A stretch of 64,000 bases of DNA from Pilatotrama ljubarskyi (Eukaryota; Basidiomycota; Agaricomycetes; Polyporales; Polyporaceae), in the NCBI GenBank assembly GCA_022385805.1, contig MU277721.1, positions 174,323 through 238,322 of the forward strand, written 5' to 3'. The translations under genes were made by a program, and so were the position numbers. The first letter of the stretch is position 1. Every line of letters begins with the position of its first letter. This document shows positions 52,491-63,125 of this stretch, one piece after another. The notes under the pieces are model-generated. The model searched no databases. It was given only the letters and a program-made list of their open reading frames with translations, and was not told where the DNA came from.

Positions 52491-54360
52491 TTAGACGCAG
52501 CGTGGGCCCTCGCCCGACTCTGGCAGTGAGTCGGATCGTGCCTCGCCGTCGCCGTCACGGTTGGCAGTCTCCCCGTCATCTCCGTTTCTCCACTCGGAGC
52601 CGGCGCCTCCCGTCGTCGTGCTGAGGCTAGTGCCTCCGAAAACGATGCTGATTCGTCCGGCGCGTCTCGCGGCGATAGACCCGTCACGCAAGTTGTCGGG
52701 CAACCTCGTCGCGGAGAGCGCATTACCGCCGGCGCGGGACGTCAGAGACGTTTCTCCGGCCCGGACGTCCGCGGCATCGTGGAGGTCGAGGATGAAGCGC
52801 GAGGTCATGATCGCCGTGAGGCTGGGAAACGATAGAAAGCGCGGCGGGGCGTCATCATTACATGGTGTGAGAGAGAAGGGTAAGACGGCACGACGTACGT
52901 GGCTATGAACGTCGACATCGGCTGTATGAGCTGCAGCGAAGACATTGGTCAGCGATCACGATGTCTGGGCGACGGCGGCGGGGAGGGCGGACCGTCGACT
53001 TACAGTGAAAGACCTGACGAGCGCGAGCCCGACAAGGTTCGCCACTAGGAGCACGCTGGTGGTCAACCGGTCAGGACGCCGTTGTCGTGCTCCGTCAGGG
53101 AATCGAGAACGAGGACGAGCGGTCGATCATGACGAGAAGACGCACCTGAAGTAGATCGCGCCTGCGAAACAAGGGCATGATCGTCTTCAGCGTTCTTCAC
53201 GTAAGTACATGAGAAAGATCCGGCTCACCGTCTCTCATCAGTATATCCATGATCTGGGACCGGAAGCTGATTCGAGCGGCCTGCACGCGGAGAGACCACG
53301 TGTTGGCAACAGTGATCACGACCACCACGAGGTCTGCAAGAACCCCTATCATCCCTGCCAGGGTTGGGTCGCGTGAGAATCTGCCTTGTTCGGTCTGGTT
53401 GTAAGCTAAACGCCTGCTACGTACAGCTGCGACAAGTAGGTTGAGCCCAGTCAGCTGTACAGCGGGACACGGTGACGGCAGTTCTGCTCACTTCTCGTAC
53501 AGCGCGGGCGATATCGAAGGAGAAAACCCGCAACCCTGGAACGGGAAGGTGACGGACACAATTTCTGACTGTACAAATGTGTACTGCGGATCCTCGGCCT
53601 CAGCCACCGCTAGTCTCACACGAGTAGCGGATACTCACGAGCACGATGGCTGGGTGGACCAGTCCGAGGACAAGCACGACAACGAGTACTCGAGCATCTT
53701 GCCATGATAGCGCGTACGCGCGAAGCGCGGAGAATACTGACGTTAGACACGTCAGTAGGGCGCGTCGCAGGATGGGAATTGCGCGACTCACCCGCCGCAG
53801 CGACGAGTAGTACCATGTTCAGAGCGATCTCGAAGTGTACTATGATAGAACAGCTACGAGTATCTTTCGGTTAGTGTTCACACCGATCTGTGGTAACGTA
53901 TGCCTTACCTCTACAAAATAAGAGCATGCATGAGCTGGCCAGTTGGGACTAAGATCACTGATGTAGGAGGAAAGCACGCACCATGTCGGAGATCCCTTTC
54001 CACGGCGTTTGATCCAGGATCACGAAGAGGATGTTGACGAGTGCCGAGTACCTCACGCAGTGGAAGATGACCGCAGGGACGCTAAATCCGAGCTTCCAGA
54101 TACGTTCGACCTCCCGGGCGAGGGTCAGACTGTAGTCGAAGCAATACAAGGCTTTAGAGGAGGAAGGTCAGCACAGCTTGCGCACCATGAGAGAGAGGGT
54201 GTACTCACCTATGGCAGCCACGAAAGCTCTGCAGGTGATGATGCTGATGCCATCGAAATAAAAGCAAAGCATCAGAAGCGTCACATCGGCCCCAGAAAGT
54301 TGCTCACTCGGAGTTTACGGCGCTGGCGATTTCGAGCGCGTCTGCTGCGGATATTGACAT
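52491..54360 (-). CDS. DUF6533-type multi-pass membrane protein
   Basis: ATG at 54360-54358 gives MSISAADALEIASAVNSE; two introns later AFVAAIALYCFDYSLTLARE, then VERIWKLGFSVPAVIFHCVR and YSALVNILFVILDQTPWKG form the DUF6533 domain that heads a large basidiomycete family of seven-helix-type proteins. Further membrane segments are FEIALNMVLLVAAA and LTSVFSALRAYALSW, followed by ARVLVVVLVLGLVHPAIVLV. The C-terminal exon has SRFILDLHDAADV, the usual family tail motif, then a polar region ending GPRCV at TAA 52491-52493. I traced about the first five exons well; the middle (about 52810-53600) is harder to splice and could hide damage. The function of the family is unknown; its fold suggests a receptor-like membrane protein. 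A related gene lies at 61391-63125. Confidence 0.7.
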
Positions 54361-55666
54361 GGCAGTTGCAAGGAAGGAGACTTTGAACTTCTGGCTGGAG
54401 GAGGCGACAGAAAGCGAAGGTCGTAGTGTCGAGACGCTACCGATGCACAGTATTTGGCTTGGCGGGCGGGCTGGGGTTCATGTTTAAGCAGGACCGCTAT
54501 GCCTCTCGGGATTTTATGTCCACATCGCCCGTGGGATGTATCCAACAGCGCCATAGAGCCCCTGAGAGAGCACGAGGATTGAATCCTTGGAGTTGGGACG
54601 GCCGCTCCCGAATGGTTTGGGCGGCTGGCAGGACCTCGGCCTGATAGCATCGTCACACCTACTGGGTACCTATTAGATAACATAGCACTGCATCATACGG
54701 CACCCATTGCATGCATACTGTAACGATAACATCAGTGCATGATGCATGAGGACCGGGCATCGAGCCAGCGGTGCACATTTGCTCGATACGTCTCCACAGA
54801 ACTTTTGGGAACTTGAAGGCTGCCATCTCCAATCACGGCATAGCTGACACAGAGTGAGGCCGCGGCTCATCGCCCTCGGAGAAGAAAGAGAAGTACAGGT
54901 CGAGAATTTGACCAAAGAGAGATCCGGTGACTCCGAGCAGAGCTGTGGGTCACGGTCAGGTTGAGATCATGATTCATCATCGTCTGTGGACAAGGACTAA
55001 GAATGGCACGCACTTTGGGCGTCGGCGAAGTGCTTAGGCTTATTTGTGCGTGATTGCACCTGTGGCACTCGGCGCTCGTGAGACCGCCAGAGCGAGTCCA
55101 GAGCGCCGCCGCGTCCTGCCAGTGACCGCCGCATACGTAACTCCTACTACACAACACCAACAGTCCGCGCCACTCTCGGGACTCCTTTCCCAATTATCGC
55201 GCACCTTCTCAATTTGCTCGAGTGGTCGCAGCCGACCGTACGAAACCGAATTGCAAATCAAGACTGCACGCAGTTCTCATACATCATGGGAAGTTCTACG
55301 GTGACCCGGAGTCGTCACACTCAGGCTGCCAGTGGCAAGAAGCTGAATATGTACATGAGTCCAGGCCGGCATCACTGCGTAGGCATGCCGTTGGATACAA
55401 GGGCAGATTAGAGTGACAGTAGGAACGAATCAATGGCTATGATACAGTGCGAAGTCTCCGTACTAATGATACATCAACGATATGGTAATGCGGCGCAACC
55501 ATCCTTACTAAGAACGACAAGGGCCCGGGCGCCATCCGAAGTTCGAAGCTAATTGGTGACCAACAACCGTCTTCGTGCTTGCTCCGAACCGAAATGTAGA
55601 GAAAAATCAACGCAGGGCACACTTCGTCTTGGAAGCTGTCTCATAGCCTACATCCTGCGACGGATC
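54361..55666. other. Intergenic, no supported gene
   Basis: Frames on both strands near 54860-55300 could not be joined into a recognised protein. Confidence 0.45.
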
Positions 55667-56328
55667 TCACCTCCGAGGCCGCTTGACGTTGCCCCCATCG
55701 GACACGTCTAACGTCCCGAGCGGTTCCCTCTTCATGCCCGCATGCGCGCCTCCTGCGGGAGCATGCTGCAAGCCCATTCCCTGCGCGGGACGTCGCTGTT
55801 GCTGCTGCTGGGCGGTGCTATATACCCTGCAGTAAAGGTCGGGATGTTAGTATGCTGTATATAAGCAAGCTGAAGGAGCGATGAACGCACTGCATGACGT
55901 CTGCGCTGCGCTTCAGGCTCACGCTACTTCCATTCGCGCTTGACGATGTCAACGAGCCGGGGCCTCCGGAGGTATGGTGAGAATTCGTCCCTGTCACAGC
56001 ACGAGCTTGGGCGTATTGAGCCTGGCGTTGCGCACCCTGTTCTGGCCCGGCGGGGACGGCGCGTTTTGAGTTTGTTCCGCTGGCACTTGGCTATAACAGA
56101 AGGTGAAGTGGTCAGAAGATATATTAACAGGAGCATACAGCACATGTAGTCTGAATACGCACCCCTGCATCCCCGGAGGGGTAGCTGAACCCGCCGCCCA
56201 TCGAAGGCGTCCTTGCGCGTTCGCCTTGCCCAAAGCGAGCTGGCTCAGCCCGTCCCGCACGCTGACCCGCGTGGACGTTGTGTGTATGCGGGTTGGAGCT
56301 TGAGCTGAATGCTGCGGCGTTTCCGCGG

Positions 56329-56369
<41 letters not shown>

Positions 56370-58169
56370 AGGTGCTCTACTCTGCCGCACTAACCCGCGC
56401 ACATCGACGCCGCTGCCCTCCCCGGTCGTGATATCCGCACTGGCCTCCTCATCCGGGACAGCCACGCCCTCCTCGAAGTCGATAGGGCGGCCGATCCCTT
56501 CGTCGAGCGCGTCGAGGTCTAGGTTTGCGAGATACGCATCGTCTTCGGACGGGAAGTGGTACTCGTCCGAGTCAGCTTCCGGAACGGTGTCGCTCGAACG
56601 GAGCGTGACTTGCGGCGGAGATTGACGCAGCGGTCCTCCGCCACCTTCATGTAGATGGCCTGCCAAGCCTGTATCCAAGTGAGCAGGTGCGCTCGTGCTC
56701 GCCCGGTGCGCAGCGGGCACCGTCGAGGTCGAATCGGGGGCAGGCGGAGGGAAGCTCACGCGCCTCTCGGTACTCGCGCTCGCTTGGGCTTCCTCCTGCG
56801 CGGCCGCTGCCTGTGCACGAGCGGCTGCCGCGTCCTCCTTCATCTGTGCCTCCTGCGCTTCCTGTATCTGCTTCAGCCGCGCAGCGTGCCTGTTGGCGAG
56901 GTTTTGTGCCATCTTGTCGGCACCGTTGGCCTGCGGGGCACGTCCAGCGGAGGTATGTATGGGGGTATGGAGGCCAGTTGGTTGTCCGCCTGGCACAGCG
57001 GGTGCTTTGCCCTTGACGTTGGGGGTAGTTGCGTTTGGTCCCGGTGCGGCGCCGTGGATGGGTATAGAGGGGGTATGGTGCTGGGGAACGTTGGGAGGTG
57101 GAGACATGGCAGCTACGGCCTCCGACTTGACTTGCGGATTGGAGGGACCCGCGGCAGAGGTTGAGGCGTACATAGCAGAACCGGAGGCGATGCTCGAGTT
57201 CGATGCCGTTGGAGCGGCAGAGACGTTAGGTTTCGGCTCTTCGAACTCGGGCCGGCGGTGTAGCTCGCTCCTGTCGAACTTAGGCTAACGGAGGCACATA
57301 TGCGTCAGCCTTGCATCCAGTACAAAGCGGAGCGGGATTACTCACTGGAGGTACTTTTATCTTGATGACCTCCTGCGTGTAGGCCTTGTCGTACAAACAA
57401 TTGCCGAGCAGGTTCCCGAAGTTGCGCAAGGTACGCTTGACTGCGTCCGTCACGGCCTCTTTCTTGCACTGGATTCGGCTTGAGTGATTTCACACAGAGG
57501 GCGTGAGAGAATCTGAAGTACCTTATCCAGAGCTGCACCCTTGCTCTTCGAATTCTCTAGTAGCCCGTACCCGACGTCCTCGTGAAACACGCCGTCGCGC
57601 AGGGTGACACGAACAATGGCAGTAACTCCGACGCTATATCTCCTCGACTCCTCGCTGTAGTCGATGAAGTCCGTGGTTATGTTGACGACGTTCGAACTCC
57701 AGCCGTTGAATCCAAAGCTGAATTGCATGTCAGTGCAACTGGTAACTACCGGTCCGGCGAGCAAGCTCACACTTCGTTAGCGAGGTTAATAATCTTCCAT
57801 CCTGAAGCGCTGTGTTACAGAGAAATGTGGCACGATACAGCAGAACTTACCTTCGGCGTATGTCAACTTGGGTCCTCCCCCCGGCCCCGGCCTCTGTGAG
57901 ATATACTCCGGACCGAGCTTCTTGTCGAGCTTAGCCTGCATCGCTGCAATCTTCTTGGCGGTATCTTCCGTGATATCCATCAACGACGCTTCTGAGAAGA
58001 AGGACTGCTGCGTGCCGAAGGCACTGCTGAACGACCCGTGCATGGATGGCGCGAAAGACATTGGTCCGTGAGCAGAGATGTTGAGTGGCTGACCGAAAGG
58101 GCCGGTCGGTGAGCGTGCGGTCATAAAAGAGTTAAGCAGATGTCCACTGAAGGACCCAGCAGTTGTCAT
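55667..58169 (-). CDS. RAD52: RAD52 DNA repair protein
   Basis: Mediator of homologous recombination: anneals single strands and loads RAD51, in the nucleus. ATG at 58169-58167 (MTTAGSFSGHLLNSFM). The conserved N-terminal domain is spread over several exons: KIAAMQAKLDKKLGPEYIS, LTYAEGWKIINLANEVFGFN, GWSSNVVNITTDFIDYSE, VGVTAIVRVTLRDGVFHEDV, GYGLLENSKSKGAALDK, CKKEAVTDAVKRTLRNFGNL and LGNCLYDKAYTQEVIKIKVP. The long C-terminal part is Ala/Pro/Ser-rich with a coiled stretch (ARLKQIQEAQEAQMKED), an acidic block (SDEYHFPSEDDAYLANLDLD) and a 14-residue Gln tract. The last exons give SLKRSADVMQ and VYSTAQQQQQRRPAQGM, ending NVKRPRR, a likely nuclear signal, at TGA 55669-55667. The gene appears intact. 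A relic hAT transposon sits about 180 bp upstream of its start codon. Confidence 0.95.
56328..56369 (-). repeat. CAG/CTG trinucleotide repeat coding for 14 Gln in RAD52
   Basis: Near-pure CTG units on the plus strand (two TTG interruptions) encode an uninterrupted polyglutamine run after APQ. Likely length-variable between strains. Confidence 0.9.
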
Positions 58170-58346
58170 GGGCGCATATAGCCAAGGAGGCAGGAGGGTG
58201 AGCGAATGCAATCAAGTGTTCGGAGCCGCAATTCAAGACAGAGTGTGGACGAGTAAGCGCCCATGCGCGTTGAACGCGATCGCGTCCGGTCCCGTGAGAA
58301 TCTAGCCACAGCACGTGCCTTGACGCCTACAAACTGCTCCCCGCAC

Positions 58347-59096
58347 TAGGGCTGCACAAGAATACGAGTATGTTTTAATATATTTTATGAGTACCAATAC
58401 AATACAGAATACGTACATGCCGTCTCGTACTCATAAAGGTCACATCCTGCTATTGCTTACCATACGATAGGGTATCAATACCATATAATACATACCGGCG
58501 TATGTATTCGTATTCTTAATACGGACATGTGACACAAGCGCCCATGCATGAGCGCTTAAATCGGAATGCCTCCCGGCGACTCATCCGAGGTATTCAGTAC
58601 CTCAAAGGCACATATAGTACCCTTGCAGAACCAGATCCGATGTCCTCAAATGGTGAAGGTCCATGGCCGCAACTTTCGCGTGGCAGGTACTTATGCATTT
58701 TATCTCCGATCTGGTAGAATAGGAGCATCCGGTGCATTCACCGTGCTCTCGTGGATTGCGCGAGACATTCTTGCCATTCCTGGTGTCAGCATAGGTAACG
58801 AGCGCGAGTGGTTATTCTCGTCATGTCATCATACTGTTTCGGATGCACGTTCGGCCCTGACGGCTGAGTTTGCCTCGCTCACAACGAAGGAGTGGCTGAA
58901 GAGAGGGCTCAGGGAGGGCTTAGAATACTTGGACTTATTTGGTTCATGAGTAAATACAATTACATAGGCATAGAATACTAATACTCTTCTCATACAATAC
59001 GATATGATTACGTACCCAGGACCGGGGCGATGGTATTGATACGTACTGAATAAATACCGGGCACCGGCCGTATTTAATCGTATTTGTGCATCCCTA
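58347..59096 (+). mobile_element. Relic hAT-family DNA transposon, 750 bp, with intact ends and target duplication
   Basis: Ends are inverted repeats: TAGGGCTGCACAAG at the left and, read on the other strand, TAGGGATGCACAAA at the right, both continuing into ATACGA. Perfect 8-bp direct repeats CCCCGCAC flank it (58339-58346 and 59097-59104), the target-site length of hAT elements. Inside, a plus-strand frame holds VLSWIARDILAIPGVSI and then SSCHHTVSDARSALTAEFAS and LTTKEWLKRGL, the hAT C-terminal dimerisation domain. The rest of the transposase (DDE core, BED finger) is missing, so it is an internally deleted, non-autonomous copy. AT-rich subterminal sequence with repeated AATAC words contrasts with the GC-rich surroundings. 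Confidence 0.92.
58566..58949 (+). pseudogene. hAT transposase C-terminal fragment
   Basis: The dimerisation-domain remnant described under the 58347-59096 element. The open frame ends LEYLDLFGS with TGA at 58947-58949, which is probably the original stop of the transposase. The part upstream of FTVLSWIA does not resemble the expected catalytic region and is probably deletion junction sequence. No start context suggests expression. Confidence 0.8.
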
Positions 59097-59104
59097 CCCC
59101 GCAC

Positions 59105-61390
59105 CGTTCATCGACTTCATGCTAGTACACTCCCAGATCACCGTAATCCCTCTGAAGCTCTACTTCATTGGGGCAGGGTTTCTTGTCACCAGCTGTCTGC
59201 ATATTTAAACTCGCAGGACCTATATTTGCCCGCCCTTCCGTCTTTCAGCCTTGCTCGAAGAAGCGACGTTGTGATTCAGAGAAGATGCACATCTAGGGCA
59301 AGCCTTGCGCTGCACGTAACGTCTTTCCTGTTGGCTTGCGGTGAAATTTACCTCTCATGTCGAGGGCTTTGGTGAGCCAGCAGGCAGTTCGGAATGATAG
59401 GCAATATCACGGTACCCGTTCACATCAGTGAAATAGCGGGCTCAGGCCTCAGGCCCAGTGAAAACGTGGTCAATTTAGACCGAATCCCGGCGATTGAGAC
59501 TGAGGCATCAACGAGTCAGGAGGATTGTGCGCGAAGAACCTTGTCTCTTCGGCGTTAAAATGTATCTTAGCGGTGAACCTCATCACTGTGGTTGCTCTCA
59601 TGTGTGCCGGGGGGCTGCTAGGGAGATTTACGGAGATTTTACACGAGTTATGGACGTCTCCTGGACGTCGTTGACTGTGAGGGACTCGTACGAAGTCACT
59701 TTCCCACGCAGCGCTGGATACGAGTGTTGTCAACGCTGGACTCGAGGGACTTGTCTTCTACCGTCACGTCTGTCCTGTGCCCTCTGCAGTTTCCTGCCCT
59801 CGCCGAAACCCTCCCGTCCCCGTTTGCAGTCGACCTGTCCTCTATCGCGCGTCTCCTCCTCCGTACTTCGGGCCTGTACTTGTAGGCCAGTGTCTCCGTA
59901 TACGACGTCATTCATTGTCGTGAGGACATTGTAAGTATGGCGAACTACATTGGTGATGATAATTGTTCTCACCTTCTGTTGTGCCCATATAGCATTTTCG
60001 ATGGTGTAGATTCAGTACGTGGATCAGTATGTCCATTGTGACAAAGGTAAGCAATCCAAGCAATTTCTCGACGTCGACCGCTTCACAACCTGCTCGGCAG
60101 TCTGCAATTTGACAGCGGCAAGATGAGTCATTGCTGCGGCATTCTGACAGGTACTTACAGTCATGCATATTTGGCTCAACTTGCTCCTTTGACATGGAAA
60201 GCAAAACTCATAGCTAGTGCAACTCTCGACGGTCCCAGGTGTTTGCGCAAGTCCACCAGCAATGTCACCGCCGCCGACATGTCCTCGACACTGCTGTACA
60301 GTAAAGGTGACTCGGAGTTTCTCAGAATCAAGGTGCTTGTATTGGGCGTAGTGACATATTCATTCCCGCCGTAGTCTGTCATATGTGCAAAGCCTTGAGT
60401 TTGCTTGGTGTGGCGGTGAATCAGCCGCGTCCAAAGCAGAGTGGTGACCATATCAGTAAGTCGGCATTGTAGGATACTGTATGGTTGGATTGGTTCCCTA
60501 TGTATCGCTACAACATTGTACATACTAGTCTGACACCAGCTGTATATGTTCCGTATCATAGCGAGCAATACAGTGCACTTTTGCCTACCACCGTGCGCGA
60601 CTGCAGTGAACCGAATCATGTTAAATCACATCGAATCGGGAAGGGACTGCAAACGGGGGCAGAACAGGCAGATGCTAAGGGATTTGGTAGTCACGGGTGC
60701 TCGGAGGATCGCTGTAAAGCTCAGTCACTCTACTTTTAGTCTCAAATTCGCGAATCTCAGCGAGTCCACACGATTGATCAATGAGGCGCTTCCGCAATTG
60801 CTGTGACTCTCCCTAAATCGACCACGTTTTCACTGGGCCTCAGGAGCCATCTTCTTTTGCCCTGAAATGGTGCGGATGTGATGGTACTTCACCTTCGTTG
60901 ACTTGACTGTATGAGGTCTGCATTCTCGCATCAAGCATCGCGGTGTGACATGGTGGCCGTGTGGTAGCAGAGGCTTCACATTGCAGTGCTGCGTGCGCAG
61001 CGCTATACGTATTTGGTGGCCCTTGTCCTGTCTCCCGACCGCTTTGAATTCAAGGATTGATACAATCAGCGCTCGTGAGCCGAGCTGTCATGACATCGTG
61101 GGTACAAGGCCGGTCTTTTGATTAATATTGCAATGCCCACTTTCGACAGAAGGGGTCTCGTGGCTTAAACGTTGGACTCTCAGCCCTATCTCGTGCATTC
61201 CGCCCACTCCCCAAAACCTCTGTTCTTCGGTTCACCAGGACGCCGTTACTAGCCAGCGGAGCGCAATTCGAGCCTCACATCCTCCCCCGAAGACAAATCG
61301 TGTGCCTTTGTTGCGATGGCGGACACCGCTTCGCTAAACACCGAGATCGTCTCCCTTATGCACACAGGGTAGGTCGAGGATAACTGGCTA
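59105..61390. other. Gene-free region holding the TIR element and the upstream region of the second DUF6533 gene
   Basis: Apart from the element at 59452-60839, nothing is recognised. A short upstream open frame (MADTASLNTEIV, 61316-61372) precedes the DUF6533 start and might act as a uORF. Confidence 0.5.
59452..60839. mobile_element. Putative non-autonomous TIR transposon, 1.39 kb, PIF/Harbinger-like ends
   Basis: Terminal inverted repeats begin GGCCCAGTGAAAACGTGGTC at both ends; 26 of the first 27 bases match, ending ATTTAG. The flanks show a direct TCA (59449-59451 and 60840-60842), within a longer CCTCAGG on each side, so the duplication is 3 or 7 bp. GG(G/C)C-type ends with a 3-bp duplication are typical of PIF/Harbinger elements. 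I recognise no transposase inside; internal frames are short. The superfamily is inferred from the ends only. Confidence 0.7.
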
Positions 61391-63125
61391 ATGCCGAAGC
61401 AGAACCTCACTGACAACCCGAGCGATAGTGTCATCGAGCAGATCAACTACATCGCCGCGACTGGTGAGTCTGCATGTACAGCTATGCAGAGAGGCGGCTT
61501 CTGCACGGACGTTGACGTACTTTTGCACGTGGGGATCTTTTTGCTTCAGCGTTGTTTTGCTACGACTACTGTCTGACATTCAGACGAGAAGTCCGGCTCG
61601 TCTCGAGACACGGCGCCTCCACTTCCTCTATCTTGCTCTACGCCGTGCGATATTCGGCGTTCTTCAGCACAATCTTCGTCATTCTGGACCTGCTACCATG
61701 GAAAGGTATATCTGACCGAGTACGTCCGGTCTCGCAATGATGTGATGCCTGCCTCTAACAAAGATCTTCTGCAGAGGTAATCTCAAAGTACCAGGCATCC
61801 CTCTCGTGTTGTTTTGCTGACAGGCACGGCGTAGCTGTGGCTATGTCATCCACATCGACATGGTGATGAACATCATTCTGCTTACTGCTGCAGCAGGTAG
61901 GGTTTCCTTGGGGATTTGCCCATGGCGTATCAGGAACAGTGCTAATGATACGCAGTATTCTCGGGCCTGCGAGTTTACGCATTGTGGGATCGCAACCTGC
62001 GTATCCTCGCTCTGGTCCTTCTGTTAGGTCTGGTGAACCCGGCCATCTCAATCGTACGTGTGTTTCGCCTATGCTCTGTATCGCATCAATCACACATTGA
62101 TGACTACATTATAGTACACGTTCGTACAGATGGAGCCCATCTTCTTTGACTATCCGCTTGTTGGTTGTGGATTCAATGCCGCCATATCGGACTTTGTGTA
62201 TGAGAAGTGAGTGCCGGGAGGAGGTACAATCGGGGTTATGCTCGCTCACACCTGTTGCAGCTGTGCGTATCCATCTCGAACTGTGCCAACGCGTATATCT
62301 CTTGAGCTTGCAATGCCTTCAGGGATGATCGGCGCACGCCTCTCGTCGCTGCTAGCAGATGTCCTCGTGCTCATAGCGACATGGACTCGCGCGTGGCCTA
62401 TGAGGGTCGAAGCCGCACGATTGAACTTCACGTCTTCTTTCGCCGCGATCCTCATGACGGATGGTACGTATTGTTCACTCTTGAGCCGTGACTGTTGACA
62501 CGGTGTATATACTGACTCGCTCTCTCTAGGCACACTATACTTCATGTGCATATGAGTTGCTTCTCCCCTTCGCCTCAGCTTTCGACCTGTGGTTGTGCTA
62601 CATTTCCAGAGTTCATTCGATCGCGAACCTCATCGGTCTGGCACTAAGCAGACGCATACAGGTGAGTGCCACATCCGGCATGATGCCCAGATTCTGCCGT
62701 TCTCACAAATGCCTGACACAGCTCATCGAGCCCATCTCTACCTGGATCACGATGTGCGTGGCACGCTGCCTCTCCTGCACCGCACCCATCTGACTACTGC
62801 ACCTGCCCCTCCCGTCCACTACAGCGTCACCGCTATCATGACCTCACGCTTCATCCTTGACCTGCACGAGGTGTCAGATTCGCTCTCAGGCGATAAGACG
62901 AACCACACCGAGTTCGGCACAGTACCTGGGCTGGTTTTCCGGGTTAGCAATGACCCCAGCAGAGCATCACATGTCCATCGCCCAGGACGGCGGGCGCTGC
63001 AGTCAGTGTATGTGATGCGGTTCACGCAGAGGCTATCGGAGGACGAGTGGGATACGCCATATGACTCGGAGAGCGTAGACGTTGTTGCTACTGTCAAAGA
63101 CATCAGTACTTTCGCAAATCTCTGA
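61391..63125 (+). CDS. DUF6533-type multi-pass membrane protein, second copy
   Basis: The start is taken at 61391 (MPKQNLTDNPSDSVIEQINY) since the upstream ATG at 61316 runs into TAG. After a splice, YIAATALFCYDYCLTFRRE, ASTSSILLYAVRYSAFF and FVILDLLPWKG form the DUF6533 domain, parallel to the gene at 52491-54360. Later segments are CGYVIHIDMVMNIILLTAAA, VFSGLRVYALWDRNLR and ILALVLLLGLVNPAIS, then MEPIFFDYPLVGCGFN with paired Cys common in the family's outer loop. LLADVLVLIATWTRAWPMR, LLLPFASAFDLWLCYI and the tail SRFILDLHEVSDSL follow; stop at 63123-63125. About eight short introns occur, and all traced phases agree. Function unknown; the topology suggests a seven-helix receptor-like protein. 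Confidence 0.75.
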
